From Porodaedalea pini (taxonomy: Eukaryota; Basidiomycota; Agaricomycetes; Hymenochaetales; Hymenochaetaceae): a stretch of 64,000 nucleotides of DNA. Position 1 is the first letter of the stretch. Every line of letters begins with the position of its first letter. The DNA lies in the NCBI GenBank assembly GCA_002794775.1, contig NBAY01000003.1, forward strand, positions 248,001 through 312,000, given 5' to 3'. The position numbers and the translations under genes are program-made. Of the stretch, positions 47,990-60,091 are shown piece by piece. The notes under the pieces were generated by a model, which saw only the letters and a list, made by a program, of their open reading frames with translations, ran no database searches and had not been told where the DNA came from.

Positions 47990-48714
47990 TCATTTGCTTA
48001 TCCTCTGCATCCCCCACAAATCATCCCCAAGATAGGACTTTACCTCAACGCCAATACCCTTGTTGACCTCCCTGATCTCCTCCGAACCGAGCTTCATCAG
48101 CCCCACAGCCGCCGCATGCTCCTTGCCCTCGCAGAATATCGCGACCGGCGTATTTGCTGGAAGCGCGGCATCTGCGGGCGGCAGGTACCCTCCCTCGGAT
48201 GTGAACCCAGGACACATCATGTTCGCGCCCGCAAGCAGGAAACGGATCGCACCGCGGTCAACCTTGACGAGCGGGAGGATCGTCGGGTCTGCCGAACGGT
48301 CAGATACACCACTCACACACGCACACAATAAAAACACACACATTTATGCACGAGTCGAAGCGTAGGATAGAGTGGCTCGTCAAACTGCTGAAAGAACAGC
48401 GGCTCGCCGTTCACCGCGTATATCGATATGTGATCTCTGCTGCCATGCCGCCGCTCGTCAGTATATGCGCTGCCGAATGCCTCAACGAGGGCATATGAGA
48501 GCCAATATTGACCATTTTATGAGCACAAGCGACTCTTTCTTTGGCCAGATTTGCTCGAGCGTCTCGGCGTTGACCTTGAGCTGAGCAAGCAGGTTCGTGC
48601 GGATAGCGCGCTGCACCGACGTTTTGAGGATCGTCTGACCCGTGATCTCGCACCTTGCGCAATGATCAATCTCGTAACTATCCAAGTGTATTGGCAGGCT
48701 TACTTCTTGAACAT
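47990..48714 (-). CDS. MCTS1/Tma20-like translation factor with PUA domain
   Basis: MCTS1/Tma20 pairs with DENR/Tma22 in 40S recycling and reinitiation. The start is ATG 48714 (MFKK, then a GTAAGC donor). Next exons: [33 protein letters not shown], then [20 protein letters not shown]. The C-terminal PUA domain shows [50 protein letters not shown] and [15 protein letters not shown]. It ends MQRISK, TAA at 47990. Four or five exons; about 180 residues, the normal family size. It is convergent with the aldo/keto reductase gene, whose stop lies about 190 bp away. Confidence 0.9.
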
Positions 48715-49352
48715 TTTGGTCGAGGAAAGCAGAATGCCTGACACTGTCAGGTCGGAGAGGAACAAGACTTTCAAGAAGGAAGAAGATACGGGCTGTGTCG
48801 ATTTTCACGTGACGAAAACGCGTCGAAATTGAGACGCGAATTCGGAGTCCCATTCCTAAGAGCTTTCCGCGCCTTGAATTATTAAGGATTCATTTGCGCA
48901 TGCAAAACAATGAATTCGAAATGATATCTACATAATATTAATTATTTTTACGGAGCTTGGACTCTCAAAGGAATTAAATAAATCAGTATCAAAAGGGAGC
49001 GGAGAAGACTTTTGGGACTGTAAGGCGAAAACGAATGGCGATGGAGCACGGAGAGAAAAAAGGACAATGAGAGTAAAATTCGGAAATGTAAATGAAAGGA
49101 GAAGACATGAAGGCTCTTCCGAGGAGGCTTGTCAAGGAATGAAGTGCAGAAGGTGTGCCAAAAGAATACCACAGAACGACCTCAAGATAGAAAAAAAAAA
49201 GCATACCGCTATTGAAAAATGGATGCAACTTGTCAAGGAGTGAGTTGTTGAGTAAGACGGGTGAAAAAAAAATCCCTCGATAACGATGTTGGAGGGGCTG
49301 GAGTACAACTATGACAATTGAATGCAAAAGGAGATATTACAATAGCAATCAA
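48715..49352. other. Intergenic
   Basis: The promoter side of the MCTS1-like gene, then AT-rich DNA. No gene recognised. Confidence 0.4.
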
Positions 49353-50647
49353 TTAATCACAATCAATGCGGTCCTTGCACAACAGTTCTGCCAACGATGT
49401 ACGGTCCGCCTCACATGGAGGACAGCCAGTCAATACCAGTTTCGCGAACGGACCGGCATCCAGTATTTGCTGCCTCTGCAGCAGTCGCACACGAGCAAGG
49501 AGCCCATGACACAGAAACGCCGGGGGAGAGCAGTTATGAATCCTGATCACCTGCAATCACAAAGGAAGCTCATGTACATCCGAGGAATCGCCCACGTCGC
49601 CCCCCCCCCCCCCCCCCCCCATATGAAATTGAATGGATGGGACAATCGGGCAGAGTGAGATAGCCAGTGTCTTGTTCCGTTTTTCCGGCCCGCATAATCC
49701 AAGGCATGACAGAGGTCCCACCAGTACTAGTTGCTGTATATCCAGGTGAGATCCATGTTTATACGATTGATTCCAATGAGGCTGAGACCGGCCAAATAGG
49801 CTTAAATAGGCTCTAAGGCATCTGTCGAACTTGTCGAGCTTGATAGAGACTTCCATAGCTCACCCACCCTCGAACCTGTAACGGCGAAGCTCCAAGTATG
49901 CGAGCTTGTCGAATGTCAACGAAGGCGCCTTCGTCGCGCATAAGCACACCGCAATCCGACGCCAGTAATTCTAGATGCAACCTTCTCCAGCGACTCGCAT
50001 TGAGCCTAAGGGGTTTCGGACCCTCCTGCGCGGCGAAGATGGGGCACGAGCAAACAAATTCCAGAGTTAAGCCCGCGTTCTTTGCTTCTTTCCAGCTGCA
50101 ATTCGAACGGCTGAAGGCCTCCTCGAGTGCAGGAAAGGTTCCATAATTTAGGGATATCCTGCACGGTGTCGCGGAAATAGCGCGGCAGACGGAGTGTATC
50201 GCAAGCATGCGCTCCACAGAGATAGGTGAAATCCATGGCGTGTCTTACAACGTCGAGAGGTACAGAATGTCTCTGAAGATCTTCGTTGGGAGAGAATACA
50301 AACAGAGGCCCAAATCTTGCTCTTGATCATAGGGACGCAGGCTTCCGCGGCTCCAGCGAGTCGCGTCACAGCTTCCTTGATTTTATAAGGGGCGTGAAAT
50401 GCTTCGTGTGCTGTGCTGAGGGAGGTTGTCGTGTATTCAAGGGCATCAGGCTTCCAACTGGAACAGTACTCTTTAGACTGCTTGACGTGGAATGCAACAG
50501 ACTTCGAATCAGCACTCACGAGTCAAATTCGGCAGTACCAAAGAACATATTTTCTGCAGTGGCCGGAGGAGGGCTATTAATATTCTTTAGACGAGCGACC
50601 ACACCCTCTAACAACTCGACGTCAATTCGAGTGAATACTATTTCCAT
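49353..50647 (-). pseudogene. Dead F-box-like paralogue
   Basis: Aligns with the intact gene at 57085. It starts at ATG 50647 (MEIVFTRIDVELLEGVVARL) and shares the first intron (GTGAGTGCTGATTCGAAG). It keeps DALEYTTTSLS and CVPMIKSK, then loses frame: the stretch matching LYSLPTKIFGD is shifted. Later pieces appear in separate frames (MEVSIKLDKFDRCLRAYLSL; FAKLVLTGCPPCEADRTSL), ending KDRIDCD at 49353. A run of 21 C lies inside. Multiple frameshifts mark it as decayed. Confidence 0.8.
49600..49620 (+). repeat. Run of 21 C
   Basis: An uninterrupted C homopolymer inside the F-box pseudogene (G on its coding strand). The true length may be uncertain because long homopolymers are error-prone. 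Confidence 0.85.
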
Positions 50648-51584
50648 GCCGATGAGGGTCTAAAGATGCCACCACTAGTACTGGACGTCAAGGTGAAAGA
50701 ATCGATTTGAGATCGTCGGCGCTTGAAGTTCAAGTTCAAAAGATATCGATTCAGCTTCCGGCCAACTCTCAGTGGATTCGGACTCTAGAAGAGTTTCTAA
50801 GGCAAAATCAATTGCATTGTCAATCCATCTGTAATCAACTTCGAACCTGTGCAAAAAAGAAAAAGAGGCTCGAAGAGAGGGCAGCATGAACGACGAAAAG
50901 CTATATAGGACTGATTCAAGGGTAGCGCTGGATGATAAGGGGCTTGGATACGACAGTAGCTGAAAGATATATGAACGATACGAACTGTAGGCTGCAGACA
51001 AACGACGATATGGAGACACAGGAGGTCAAAAACGAGTTCGATCGACGAAATCGAACGAAAAAGCAAGGAGCCAGAGACAAAGACGACGGACTTGAGGAAA
51101 CCAATATTGCAACACAATTTTTCATGACGACAAAGTCGGATGAAAAGGCTATGAGTGAGTAATAGACACACGAAGCAAGTAACAAGTGACGAGAGCAGGA
51201 ATATGGACGTGGACAAGAAAGGAGTTATACATGCAAGAAGGTCTGGTGAGAAACAAAAGCAGGGCGGGGCGTCAACTGATTGACAGAACAGGATAGATAG
51301 TATACAGGCTCGATTAGATCCGGGTGGTCATGAATGCTGATGCGGGGATGACAGTTGAGTATGTAGTGATAAGCGGGATTTATGCATTGTCGGTGGTGTG
51401 GCGTTTGTTGGTTGCGTGACAAGAGAAACTCGTTCGAGGATCGAGACTTCTGAGATGGAAAGGAAAGGGCCAATGTCCGACGCCATTATTTTTTCCTCGT
51501 GAACCCACTGCTCGACAGCGTGTGCGCCTCCAATCAGGTAGTCTGTCGAGGCAAGTTCGCAGTCAGCCTCCGTCCTCCATCACA
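50648..51584. other. Intergenic
   Basis: No gene recognised; frames here are short and low-complexity. It contains the 3' flank of the BCS1-like gene. Confidence 0.4.
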
Positions 51585-54098
51585 TCATTGGTAATCCTCC
51601 TCGTCCCCTTCCCTGTCATCTGCCTCTGCCTCTGCCCCGGGATCGGAGCATTCACTTCCAGCGATCCCAGACACTCCTTCAGGCGCATTCGATAAAGGTG
51701 CATTATTCACCTTTTCGCTCTCCTCCTTCTCCTTCCTCTCCTTACGCTCCTTCTCATCCTTCTCCCGTGCTTCGCGCTCGCGCTTCTCGCGGATTTCTTT
51801 CCTGCGCTGTTCGCGCTAAAGAAACCGAGTATTAACAATATATCAACGACAGGAGGATTATGGTTTGGCGCACCTCGAGCTTCTCCTTAATCTCGCGCGC
51901 CTCGCGCTCTCTCTGCAGGCGTTCGCGCATCTCTCTCTCCGACTTCACCCATGCCTTCGCACCTTCCGCGGCAGCCTCAGGACGCGACTTGTTCTTGAGC
52001 AGATCTAAGAGATTGTTGAGCATCACTTCAAGGGATGCAACATTAAGAGTACTAAAGCACTCACAGCCCTGCAATGCCGCGACGCTGAACTCATCCTTCG
52101 GGATCGAGTCTGCGAACTGCTGCGCGAGCCGATTCAGTGTCGCCGCATCGAGCGGACGCGCGGAGTGCGACGCAGTTGCAATCTCCGGGTCGGCGGCGGC
52201 GGCAGGTATGCGGTGTTCTGCGAACCGAAACCCGTGCGAGCGGGTGAAGCGGCCGCGGGCTTCGTCGGCGGCGTGCCGGTCGACGACGCACTGCTGGACG
52301 ACCCGCCGATAGAGAGCGTCGTGATGTCGGAGAACGAGGCGGAGCCCGACGATGCAGTGGTCATGGGTGTGCCGGGCATGCTCGGTAGGCTAATACCGTC
52401 GAGCTCGCCCTCGCGTTCGACGATCACCTCCGCTTCTTCCTCCGCGCTCGGGAAGAAGTTACGGAAGAGCGCCTCGGCCTGCCACGGGCTCGCGTTCTTG
52501 AACTCTATCCACACGTCCATACGGCCAGGGCGCGAAAGCGCCGGGTCGAGCCTCTCGAGATGATTCGTCGTCGCGAAGAGGATGCGGCCCTCCGATGCAG
52601 CGACGCCGTCGAGCGCATTGAGCAGCCCGGAAAGGGACAGCGTGTTCACTTCCGTAAGTGAATCATCCTTCTTGTTCTTCTTTTTGCTCTTGCCGTTTTC
52701 GTCATCATTGTCCTCGTCGTCGGAGTCATCCTTGTTGTCCGACGAGTTCGTCGCGCCACGCTTCTTGCTTCCCGGGCGCCGGTTGAGCCGGAGTCACGCG
52801 ACGTAGAGCGTGTGAAGGCCGCGTCGAGATCCTCGAGAAGCACTATGCAGCGTGCAGGGACGCGGCCCATGAGCGCAGTTAGCGTCGAGTCGTTCATCCA
52901 TGATGACGATAGCGAAACAACATAGATATCGAGCATGAGGGCGCCCGCAATGGCGTGGATCAGCGAGGACTTGCCGGAGCCCGGAACGCCGTGCAGAAGG
53001 TAGCCTCGTCGGAAAGGAATACCGCGGTCTGCGTACCACTATACAATGCATGTTCTCTTTTCAGTATAATCCGGATGGTTCAAAATCCTAGGGGACTTAA
53101 CCGACCTTCTCTGATCTTAAGAAGTCGCGAGTGTCCGCGAGGAGCATCTCTTTCACACCGGGCTCTAGGACGATGGACTCCATGGGGCGCTTGTGACGGG
53201 AGTCCGTCCAGCGCCAGGAGCCATGTGCGTCGGCAAAGTAGATCTGTATACGATGCACGGCCTCCGCCTCGTACTCACGCTTCGCCTGGAGTACAAGCTG
53301 CTTCAAAATGTTGTTGTTACGCGCGACAACGCTGTGCGAGAAGACGAATGTGTTAGCATGCGCCATGAGGTAGAGTGATCGCAAATACAAGGGCGCTTGT
53401 TACGCGCCCGCACAGGAGCGTGCAGCCCTGATCGGGCATCCGGGCGGGTGCTCCGGAGATCGAGGGACGGGAGACGGGAGGCTCACCTGACAGACAGGAC
53501 TTCCATGTCACTGTCTTTGCTTCTAGTCCGACGCACCCGTAGCCAATGGCCGCGGTAGAAAATTGTATGCGTGCTATCGAACGTTGGCTGGAAGACGACG
53601 CGCGTCTTTGCCATGCCAGGACTGAGGTCATCCGTTTCCGAGGGCTCAGCGCCCTCGAGGTCATCGTCACCAAACGAGTTGTCGCCAAGTGAGCCCGACA
53701 TCATGCCCGGCGAGATAGTGCGGGTAGTCGTCTCGAACTCGCGAGAGCGCTGCCACTCCGGCCGCTTGGAGAGCCAGAGCATGAGCCAGTCATACGGGTA
53801 GTCCTCTTCAGAGAAATGGGCAGTGAGGAAAAAGGCTGTTCGCGTAGTCAACAACTAGCCAACAGATGCAAAGACAGAAATGACATACAGTTGACGAAGG
53901 AAGACCTGTGGGGTAGATAGTTGAGCGTGAGAGACAAGCAGGATGGAGCTGAGCAGGAAGGACATACCATGCTGAGCTGGATATCCGACGTGCTGTCTCG
54001 ACTGTGCCACCAAGGACGACGAGCTTCATGCCATCGACGACGCTGTTGCCTGCGACGCCGCCGACGAGCGGGGAGACGAGGGACTTGAGAGCGTCCAT
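51585..54098 (-). CDS. BCS1-like AAA ATPase
   Basis: BCS1-type ATPases sit in the mitochondrial inner membrane; the founding member inserts the Rieske protein into complex III. The start is ATG 54098 (MDALKSLVSPLVGGVAGNSV). The BCS1 N domain shows EEDYPYDWLMLWLSKRPEW, FYRGHWLRVRR and LVLQAKREYEAE. The AAA core shows Walker A GVPGSGKSS, Walker B IVLLEDLDAAF, the sensor-1 region ILFATTNHLERLDPALSRPG and the arginine-rich GRMDVWIEF. A Ser-rich insertion follows, then LNRLAQQFADSIPKDEFSVA and a long charged coiled coil (REMRERLQREREAREIKEKL), ending EEDYQ, TGA 51585. The frame changes at about 52770, after the Walker B segment, and again near 52200. These are tiny or non-canonical introns, indels in the gene, or sequence errors. 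Many fungal paralogues exist, so the orthologous role is not assured. Confidence 0.82.
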
Positions 54099-57084
54099 GG
54101 TGGTGTATGAAGGCGCTCGTGGACAGATAGTAGGCTAGAGAAGGACGTGGTGTAAAGGTAAGGAGACTCGGGGACAATAATAGGACTATATAAGAGATGA
54201 ACTGTGGAGGATGGATGGATGGCAGTGATTCGACGTGGTCCTAGCGGTGCAGGAGATGGAGGATGAGAGCAAGTGAGTCGAACGCGCGAGCTGTGGGTTA
54301 TGGACGGGTCAGGTCAGGGACGCGCGCTAAGACAGATGCTTCTGATATCCGGGACGCGCCTCGCACTTTGGCCTTCTAGAATTCGATACCGAGCCTGTGG
54401 CTCATGCGCATTGGCAGCGCACAGCAGCAACGACAGCAGGCTCACAGCACTAGCACTCGGCGCACAGGAATTGGAGGAAAAACTCGACATCGATTCAATT
54501 CACTCGTATATATTTATATTGCATTATATTTCATACCCCTGTGCTTTTATTAGTTACGCACCGCTCTGAGTCGATGGCGCTCGCTGCCGCACTGGGAAAT
54601 GAGATCTGAGTCATAAACACACCAAGCCCCGTCGACATCGCCATTCTGCCCCCTCCAAAGACGAGCGACGCGAGAAAGCAAGTCATGGAAAAAGTAGTCA
54701 ACATAGTCACATTATGTCATAGTTACTCCTTTGCCTGAAAGCACGGATGCGCGCATTAATATTCGTCATCCTGCTTGAAGCTCAGCTATCACAACAGTCA
54801 AACCTGTGTATAAGCATTGCTGGTGACATATCGCCAATGCTTATACACAGGAATACTTGTCTGCATTATGCATAACAAACAAATAAAGTTATTTCCATTT
54901 ATGGAATGCTGTCTCATGCAATCAATTCAAGACCACGCACACGTGAAGACATTTACATCATTCTCAGCTGTTAAATAGTTCAAAGAACTCTGTAGGCCTA
55001 TGTTGCAGTTGCACGCACAAGAATTGCAGAGCAGCAATCAGCATGCAATGGTGCTCACAAAAGCATGAAAAATAAAAAAAAAATAACGCAATGACAAAAA
55101 AAAAACCGACATGTACCACGCAAATCATGCGCTGTCTCCGAAATCGTGAAAGACTCGCCTTCAAATCGCAGCCCCAAAAGTCGATGTCCGAACCCCAAGT
55201 CTTTTCCGGTGTTCTTCCTCTCCCTCTCTCTATACATACGCTTATCCTCGAGGAGGTCACTGTAGCCTTGCCAACACTCGTCGCCTGACCGCAGCTGCAC
55301 TTGACCAAGCGGCGCAGAAACGACGCAGCACTCCACGTCCTACTTCCCAAACGCAGCTAGCTATCCACGCCTTCTCGCAGTTCTCGCAGCTCGCTGGGCA
55401 AAACTCAAAGCACGGAAGCTCGGCTGCCCCGCTTCGCGAGTTCGCGCGCCGTCCCCGAGTGCGGGAGTTGCCTAGATCGGCGGTTCACGTTATCAGGTGC
55501 CGTATGGACGATTCCGTTGACCAGCTCGTTTCTCTCACGTCCGAATCGTCGACCCTGTTCACATCGACAAGTCGACAGCCTCTGCCTCGACGTTCACTTC
55601 TTGCGACTGATCATCTATCTCTGTTAGCTGCGACAAACACAAAAGTTGAGAAGCGCCCAATGCCCACCAACCACCTCGTGATATTTAATCTCGCTGACAT
55701 CCCGCTTCGAAGTATCGGACCTTCGAATCTTCCAGTCCCCATATAATGCTACGTCAGCACACGTCGAAGCCGCACTACGTGACTTCTAGAGTCGCGTCCA
55801 AAATTAAAGTGTGCGTGCGAAAGCCTGGCCCCGTGGAACTCGTTGTCACGAGATCAGGAGCGTGAGCGCATGCGAGCAACTCCGCTGGGGATGCGCGGGC
55901 TTTGCGCGACGGGCGACAGCACTATCTAGTATCTGACGTCGACCCAAGTCGTTCTCATCTTCTTCCTTCTCGATGACGTCTTCTCTCTTCAGTCTTCCTC
56001 GTCCCCTTCGTCTTCTCCGAACCATACCTGCTGTTTCCGTTTCTTCCGGGGGTGCTTCAAGGACCCCTCGTTCTGACCGCGAGGTGCCGAACGAAGAATT
56101 CCTATCCGTGAAGCTTGCTGGGAAGCCCTGCGCTAAAGCTGCCGTCTCGCAAGGACAGGACACGGGACTGTCATTCCGATTCCTCGCAGCGGCACAAACG
56201 CTGCATGTCGGACTTCCTCATCTACTTCATTAATCTTCTCCTAATTTGCATCCGTCTTGGGCCCAGCAAGATCTATCGGACGCGCAGCGGGCGGCTGCAG
56301 CAAGTTCGGAAACACCCTTGACATATGCAATAGCATGTCGAGTAATATGGAACCAGTGTGTTCCGGGCGAATTACTGTACTCGTGTGGTTGGAGGTTCGA
56401 TTCTAGTTGTAGAGATGGCTTGTATGCACGCATCAAGAAGTATCACCACCCCTCTATCTCGATTTTATCTGAGTATCATCTACTTTATCAGGATCAGTGG
56501 CTGTAAGTACTTTATTGCTCACTTAGGGGATATGAGTACTAGTGTCTATCCAACGCCGAGTTCGCCGAGATGTTCAATGAAGACATGGTATCACCCATAA
56601 ATCGACGTTCGCAAGATCCGAGAAGCAAATAGCCAACTTATTTAGAACTCTGCAGGCGCCGGCTTTTCTCCTGTCAATCGTATGGAAGCCATATCGACAC
56701 TTATCCTCTACATGTTGATTCTTTTAATAACATGGTTTTTCATTGAATAGTCTGGCTAGTATAAGTACGTAAACACTAATATCTGTCTATTCAATAGCGC
56801 TGCAAATGGTTGGCGACGTAGATAGTTACTGGTGTTGCTGCATTATAATTTCTGCCTTGCGGCTCAAAGGCAACATAATGGCGATTCCAAAGCAACTCCT
56901 ATGTTATTTCATCCTTTGTCCGGAACGTGGCCTGCTTAGTAAGGAAATGGTCTGAGTAAGAGCGGAGTCGGAATGCATTGACTCCTTCAAAGTCCGAAGC
57001 TGGATATTTCAACCGCCGACGCTCTCACGTTGTTTCTTCCACTTCAAGATCGATTTCCAGTGGCATCTCTAAACAATTACCGGT
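54099..57084. other. Long gene-poor region
   Basis: No secure gene. Small frames at 55459-55746 and 55973-56233 (plus) are unsupported, although the second begins with an Arg/Ser-rich stretch like a mitochondrial presequence (MTSSLFSLPRPLRLLRTIPA). A box-B-like GGTTCGATTC lies at about 56394, without a foldable tRNA. A hairpin lies at 54803-54851. Confidence 0.4.
54803..54851. repeat. Perfect inverted repeat (hairpin)
   Basis: CCTGTGTATAAGCATTG and its reverse complement are separated by about 15 bases. The hairpin lies in gene-poor DNA; no flanking duplication was identified. Confidence 0.75.
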
Positions 57085-58637
57085 ATGAAACCAATATTCG
57101 CTCAAATCAACATCGAGCCAGAAGTCGCGGAGTTATTAGAGGGCGTGGTCTCTCGTCCGAAGATCAGCCCTCTTGCAACCACCGCAGAAAATGTACTCTT
57201 TGATGCTGCCGAGATTGACTCGTGAGTGCTCATTCGAAGTCTGTTGCGTTCCAAGTCAAGCATTCTAACTGCACCAGTTGGAAGTCTGATTCCCTTGAGT
57301 ATACAACAGCGTCCCTAAGGAAATTACGGGATACACTTCAGGTTCTTTACAAAGTCAAGGACGTGGCGACGCAAATCGCTAGGACTGCAGAAACCTACAT
57401 GCCTGCGATCAAGAGCAAGCTTATGGGCCTCGGCTTGTACTCTCTTCCAACAAAGATCTTTGGAGACATTTTGTACCTCTCGATATTCGAAGACAAGGTG
57501 TCGCAGTGTACGCCTCTCTTTCTAAAGCGTGTGCTTGCGATACAATCCGTCTATCGCTACTTCCGCAACGTCGTTCGGGACAGCCCTGAATTCTGGGCAT
57601 TTCTGAGCTCGAGTACCCCCCAACTGTTCGAATTGCAGCTGGAAAGAAGCAAAGAATGCGGCTTGTCCCTGGACTTGCTCGTGCCCCATCTTCGCCACGC
57701 AGGAGTGGCCGAAACCCTTAGGCTCCATGCGAGTCGCTGGAAAAGCTTGCGTATAAGTTTGCCAAGATTGGATTTCCACGAGCTTATACACGACAGAATC
57801 TCTTCTTTGACGTTCGCCAGGCTCACAAAGGTGGAACTCTACTACGAGAGCTCGCGTGACTTCCCGTCAGAGGATTTTGATGCCTTAGGGTCCATAGCTC
57901 CTCGGATGCCAAAACTAGCTCATCTGCATATGATTAATCGTGTACCGTCCAGTAATGTTCGAACCTGTCTGACCACGTTCTCGCTTGTTATTGAAGAAGG
58001 TTTTATTCGCTGGTCTGGAAGACATCTGCTGGCGTTTATCGCATCTCAGAATAGTCTCAGGAGCCTGAACCTTCATGTCCATGCTAAATCTCAAGGAACC
58101 ATCCAGGAGTTTACCGAAGTGATGGAGGAATACTCTGTTCTAGGTGGGCGATCCATGGAAGTCTCGATTGTGCTCGACAAGTGGTCTTCGACAGACGCCT
58201 TAAAGCCTATCTGGCCTGCTCTCAGCCTCATTGGAATAAATCGTATAAACGTGGATCTCACACGCGTAGACGGCAATTGGCAGTTCCGAGGCTTCCATCA
58301 CGCCTTGGATTATGCGTCCGGGAAATACGCGCCGGAACTCAAGACACTGGCTATCTTGCTTGCCCCGGTCGTTGCTTCCGTTCCCTTCCGTACAAAGGAG
58401 CGGGACGTCTGCGACGAGACTGAGCTTGCTTCGTCGTTGCAAGTGATCAGGATTCAATACTGTTCTCATTTGGCGCTTTGTGTCATGCGTCCATTGCTCG
58501 AGCACCTGCTGCAGTGCCAAGAAGCACTGGGCACCTCCTCGTTTGCGAAACTAGTGATGACCGGTCAGGTTCAATCTGAGGCCGACTGCCTGGCATTTGT
58601 GCAGCTGTTGGGCAAGGACCACGTCGATTGGGATTAG
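57085..58637 (+). CDS. F-box-like protein, paralogue 1
   Basis: The start is ATG 57085 (MKPIFAQINIEPEVAELLEG). Exon 1 ends at 57221, a 56-nt intron (57222-57277) follows, and exon 2 runs to TAG 58637. Residues of the type LYSLPTKIFGDILYLS followed by RVLAIQSVYRYFRNVV and DSPEFWAFLSS form a degenerate F-box as in agaricomycete F-box families, which recruit substrates to SCF ubiquitin ligases. The rest has leucine-rich-repeat-like segments (LHASRWKSLRISLPRL; LTKVELYYESSRDFP; MPKLAHLHMINR). It ends LGKDHVDWD. Paralogues lie at 49353 (dead), 59050 (fragment) and 62514. Ligase function is inferred from family only. Confidence 0.75.
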
Positions 58638-59049
58638 TTGGGTTCACAGTTTCCTCTCCTGCTGTATCCAACCGTCGAAGTTTTGCATTCCCCCCCTCCC
58701 CCTCCCTCTCAGGTCACAGATGCTCTTCTTCCTCTTTCACTCAACAGTTAATTCTCTGAAAAGACACGTTATTTTCTTCGTCTTCATTCCCCATTTGCGT
58801 GACCGTAATTTGTATTCCCCCTGCATTTCTTAGCCAGTCGTACCCAATGCGGTCTTTTTTTAAATTCCTTTGCGATGGGTTTTGTCTTATTTTATGATTG
58901 GCCAAGTTCCTAGATATCATCACGACATTCACTGTTTATCTACTCGTCCTAAATCAAAGGATGGTTCAATACTCTACCATGATCATGATGTGCTTAGTAG
59001 GGAGGGCGCCGTTATCCTCAGAGCCCCGGATTCGCATCCATCAGCGGCT

Positions 59050-59340
59050 CTCCAGAGCTCGAGGAGTTGGCGATCTCGTCCCGCCCGTTTCAGATGCCAG
59101 AATGGGTCAGCGACGATGATAGTAGAAGTCACGAACTCCCCTTCGTCATTGAGGATGCTAAGGATCCATGATTTGCTATTCTGCAGTGATTAATATTGAG
59201 GTCATGCTTCCACTTCAAGTTGTCGAACGTCTACTGCAATGTCAGGTAGGATTGGGAGTTCTGCCATTCTCAAAACTAGTGATAGCCGGCGAGCGTTTTT
59301 CTAAAGACAACTGCTTGAGAATCGAGAGTCGTTCGGTAAG
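59050..59340 (+). pseudogene. F-box-like C-terminal fragment
   Basis: Nucleotide and broken protein similarity to the C-termini of the neighbours: DDDSRSHELPFVIEDAK resembles the HELPSSFQTL region of the 62514 gene, and ERLLQCQVGLGVLPFSKLVI resembles EHLLQCQEALGTSSFAKLVM of the 57085 gene. No upstream part and several stops. It is a truncated remnant between the two intact paralogues. Confidence 0.6.
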
Positions 59341-60091
59341 GATCAGACAGGTTATCCATAGCTTAGAATAATCATTTTCTCTATTATTGGATTTTCAGCT
59401 TCCAATGTTTTCTGCTTCTCTATCAGTCCAATCCTCGGTTTTCATTCACTAGTATCACACTTTCTTCAGAGTACGACGGTTTAAGCACGGTTTCTTAGCC
59501 AAGTTTCTTTCCGTCTAGGGTCTCCACGTTGACTTTTACTGTATTTACTTTTGCAATGTATCAGAACTTGGAAAACATGTCATTCCTAATTGTGTCCTCA
59601 GGCTCATGGAGCTTCATTTCCAGCGTTCTCTTCTGTTTCATTGTGGCTTTCATTTTCGTTCATATTCGCTCGACTTATTTTTTATGTTTTTACTTATGCA
59701 AGTCTTATGACATGTGTTCTCAAGCAATATTACTATTATTATGGAGGTTCCGAGGATAATGACAGATGCGCGCCTCAATCTGCCGATCGTCCTTCGCGTC
59801 GCGACTTGAGACGCGTTTCTGTCACGTGTAACCCATTCAATTCACTCCATCACTGACTCTGTTATCGGAGTCCCTGTAATTGCTTAAGGCGATGATGTTG
59901 CCCCGCTCTTGACTATCCTTTAAAAGAATTAACTTCTGCTATGCATGCCTATCTGATTCGATTGTGGACGCTCGGGCCGTTGTTAATATTGAACTGTGGT
60001 TTCTGATGACATCTGCAGCGCCGTTTGACGTTTCTCTTCTCTCTGAACTCGTATTATCCTTTGTCCCAGCCCAGGAATACAGCAAGGAAAC

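Noticed and set aside
54964..55350. 128-codon minus-strand ORF with a hydrophobic Phe-rich stretch
   Set aside because: The hydrophobic stretch comes from poly-A/T tracts; composition is not gene-like.
55973..56233. 86-codon ORF with a mitochondrial-presequence-like start
   Set aside because: No recognisable domain after the first 25 residues, overlaps an equally long antisense frame, and no clear exon continuation was found.
56330..56440. tRNA-like region with a box-B-like GGTTCGATTC and an A-box-like TAGCATG about 60 nt upstream
   Set aside because: No acceptor stem pairs at the expected positions and the T stem is poor; at most an old tRNA-derived SINE relic.
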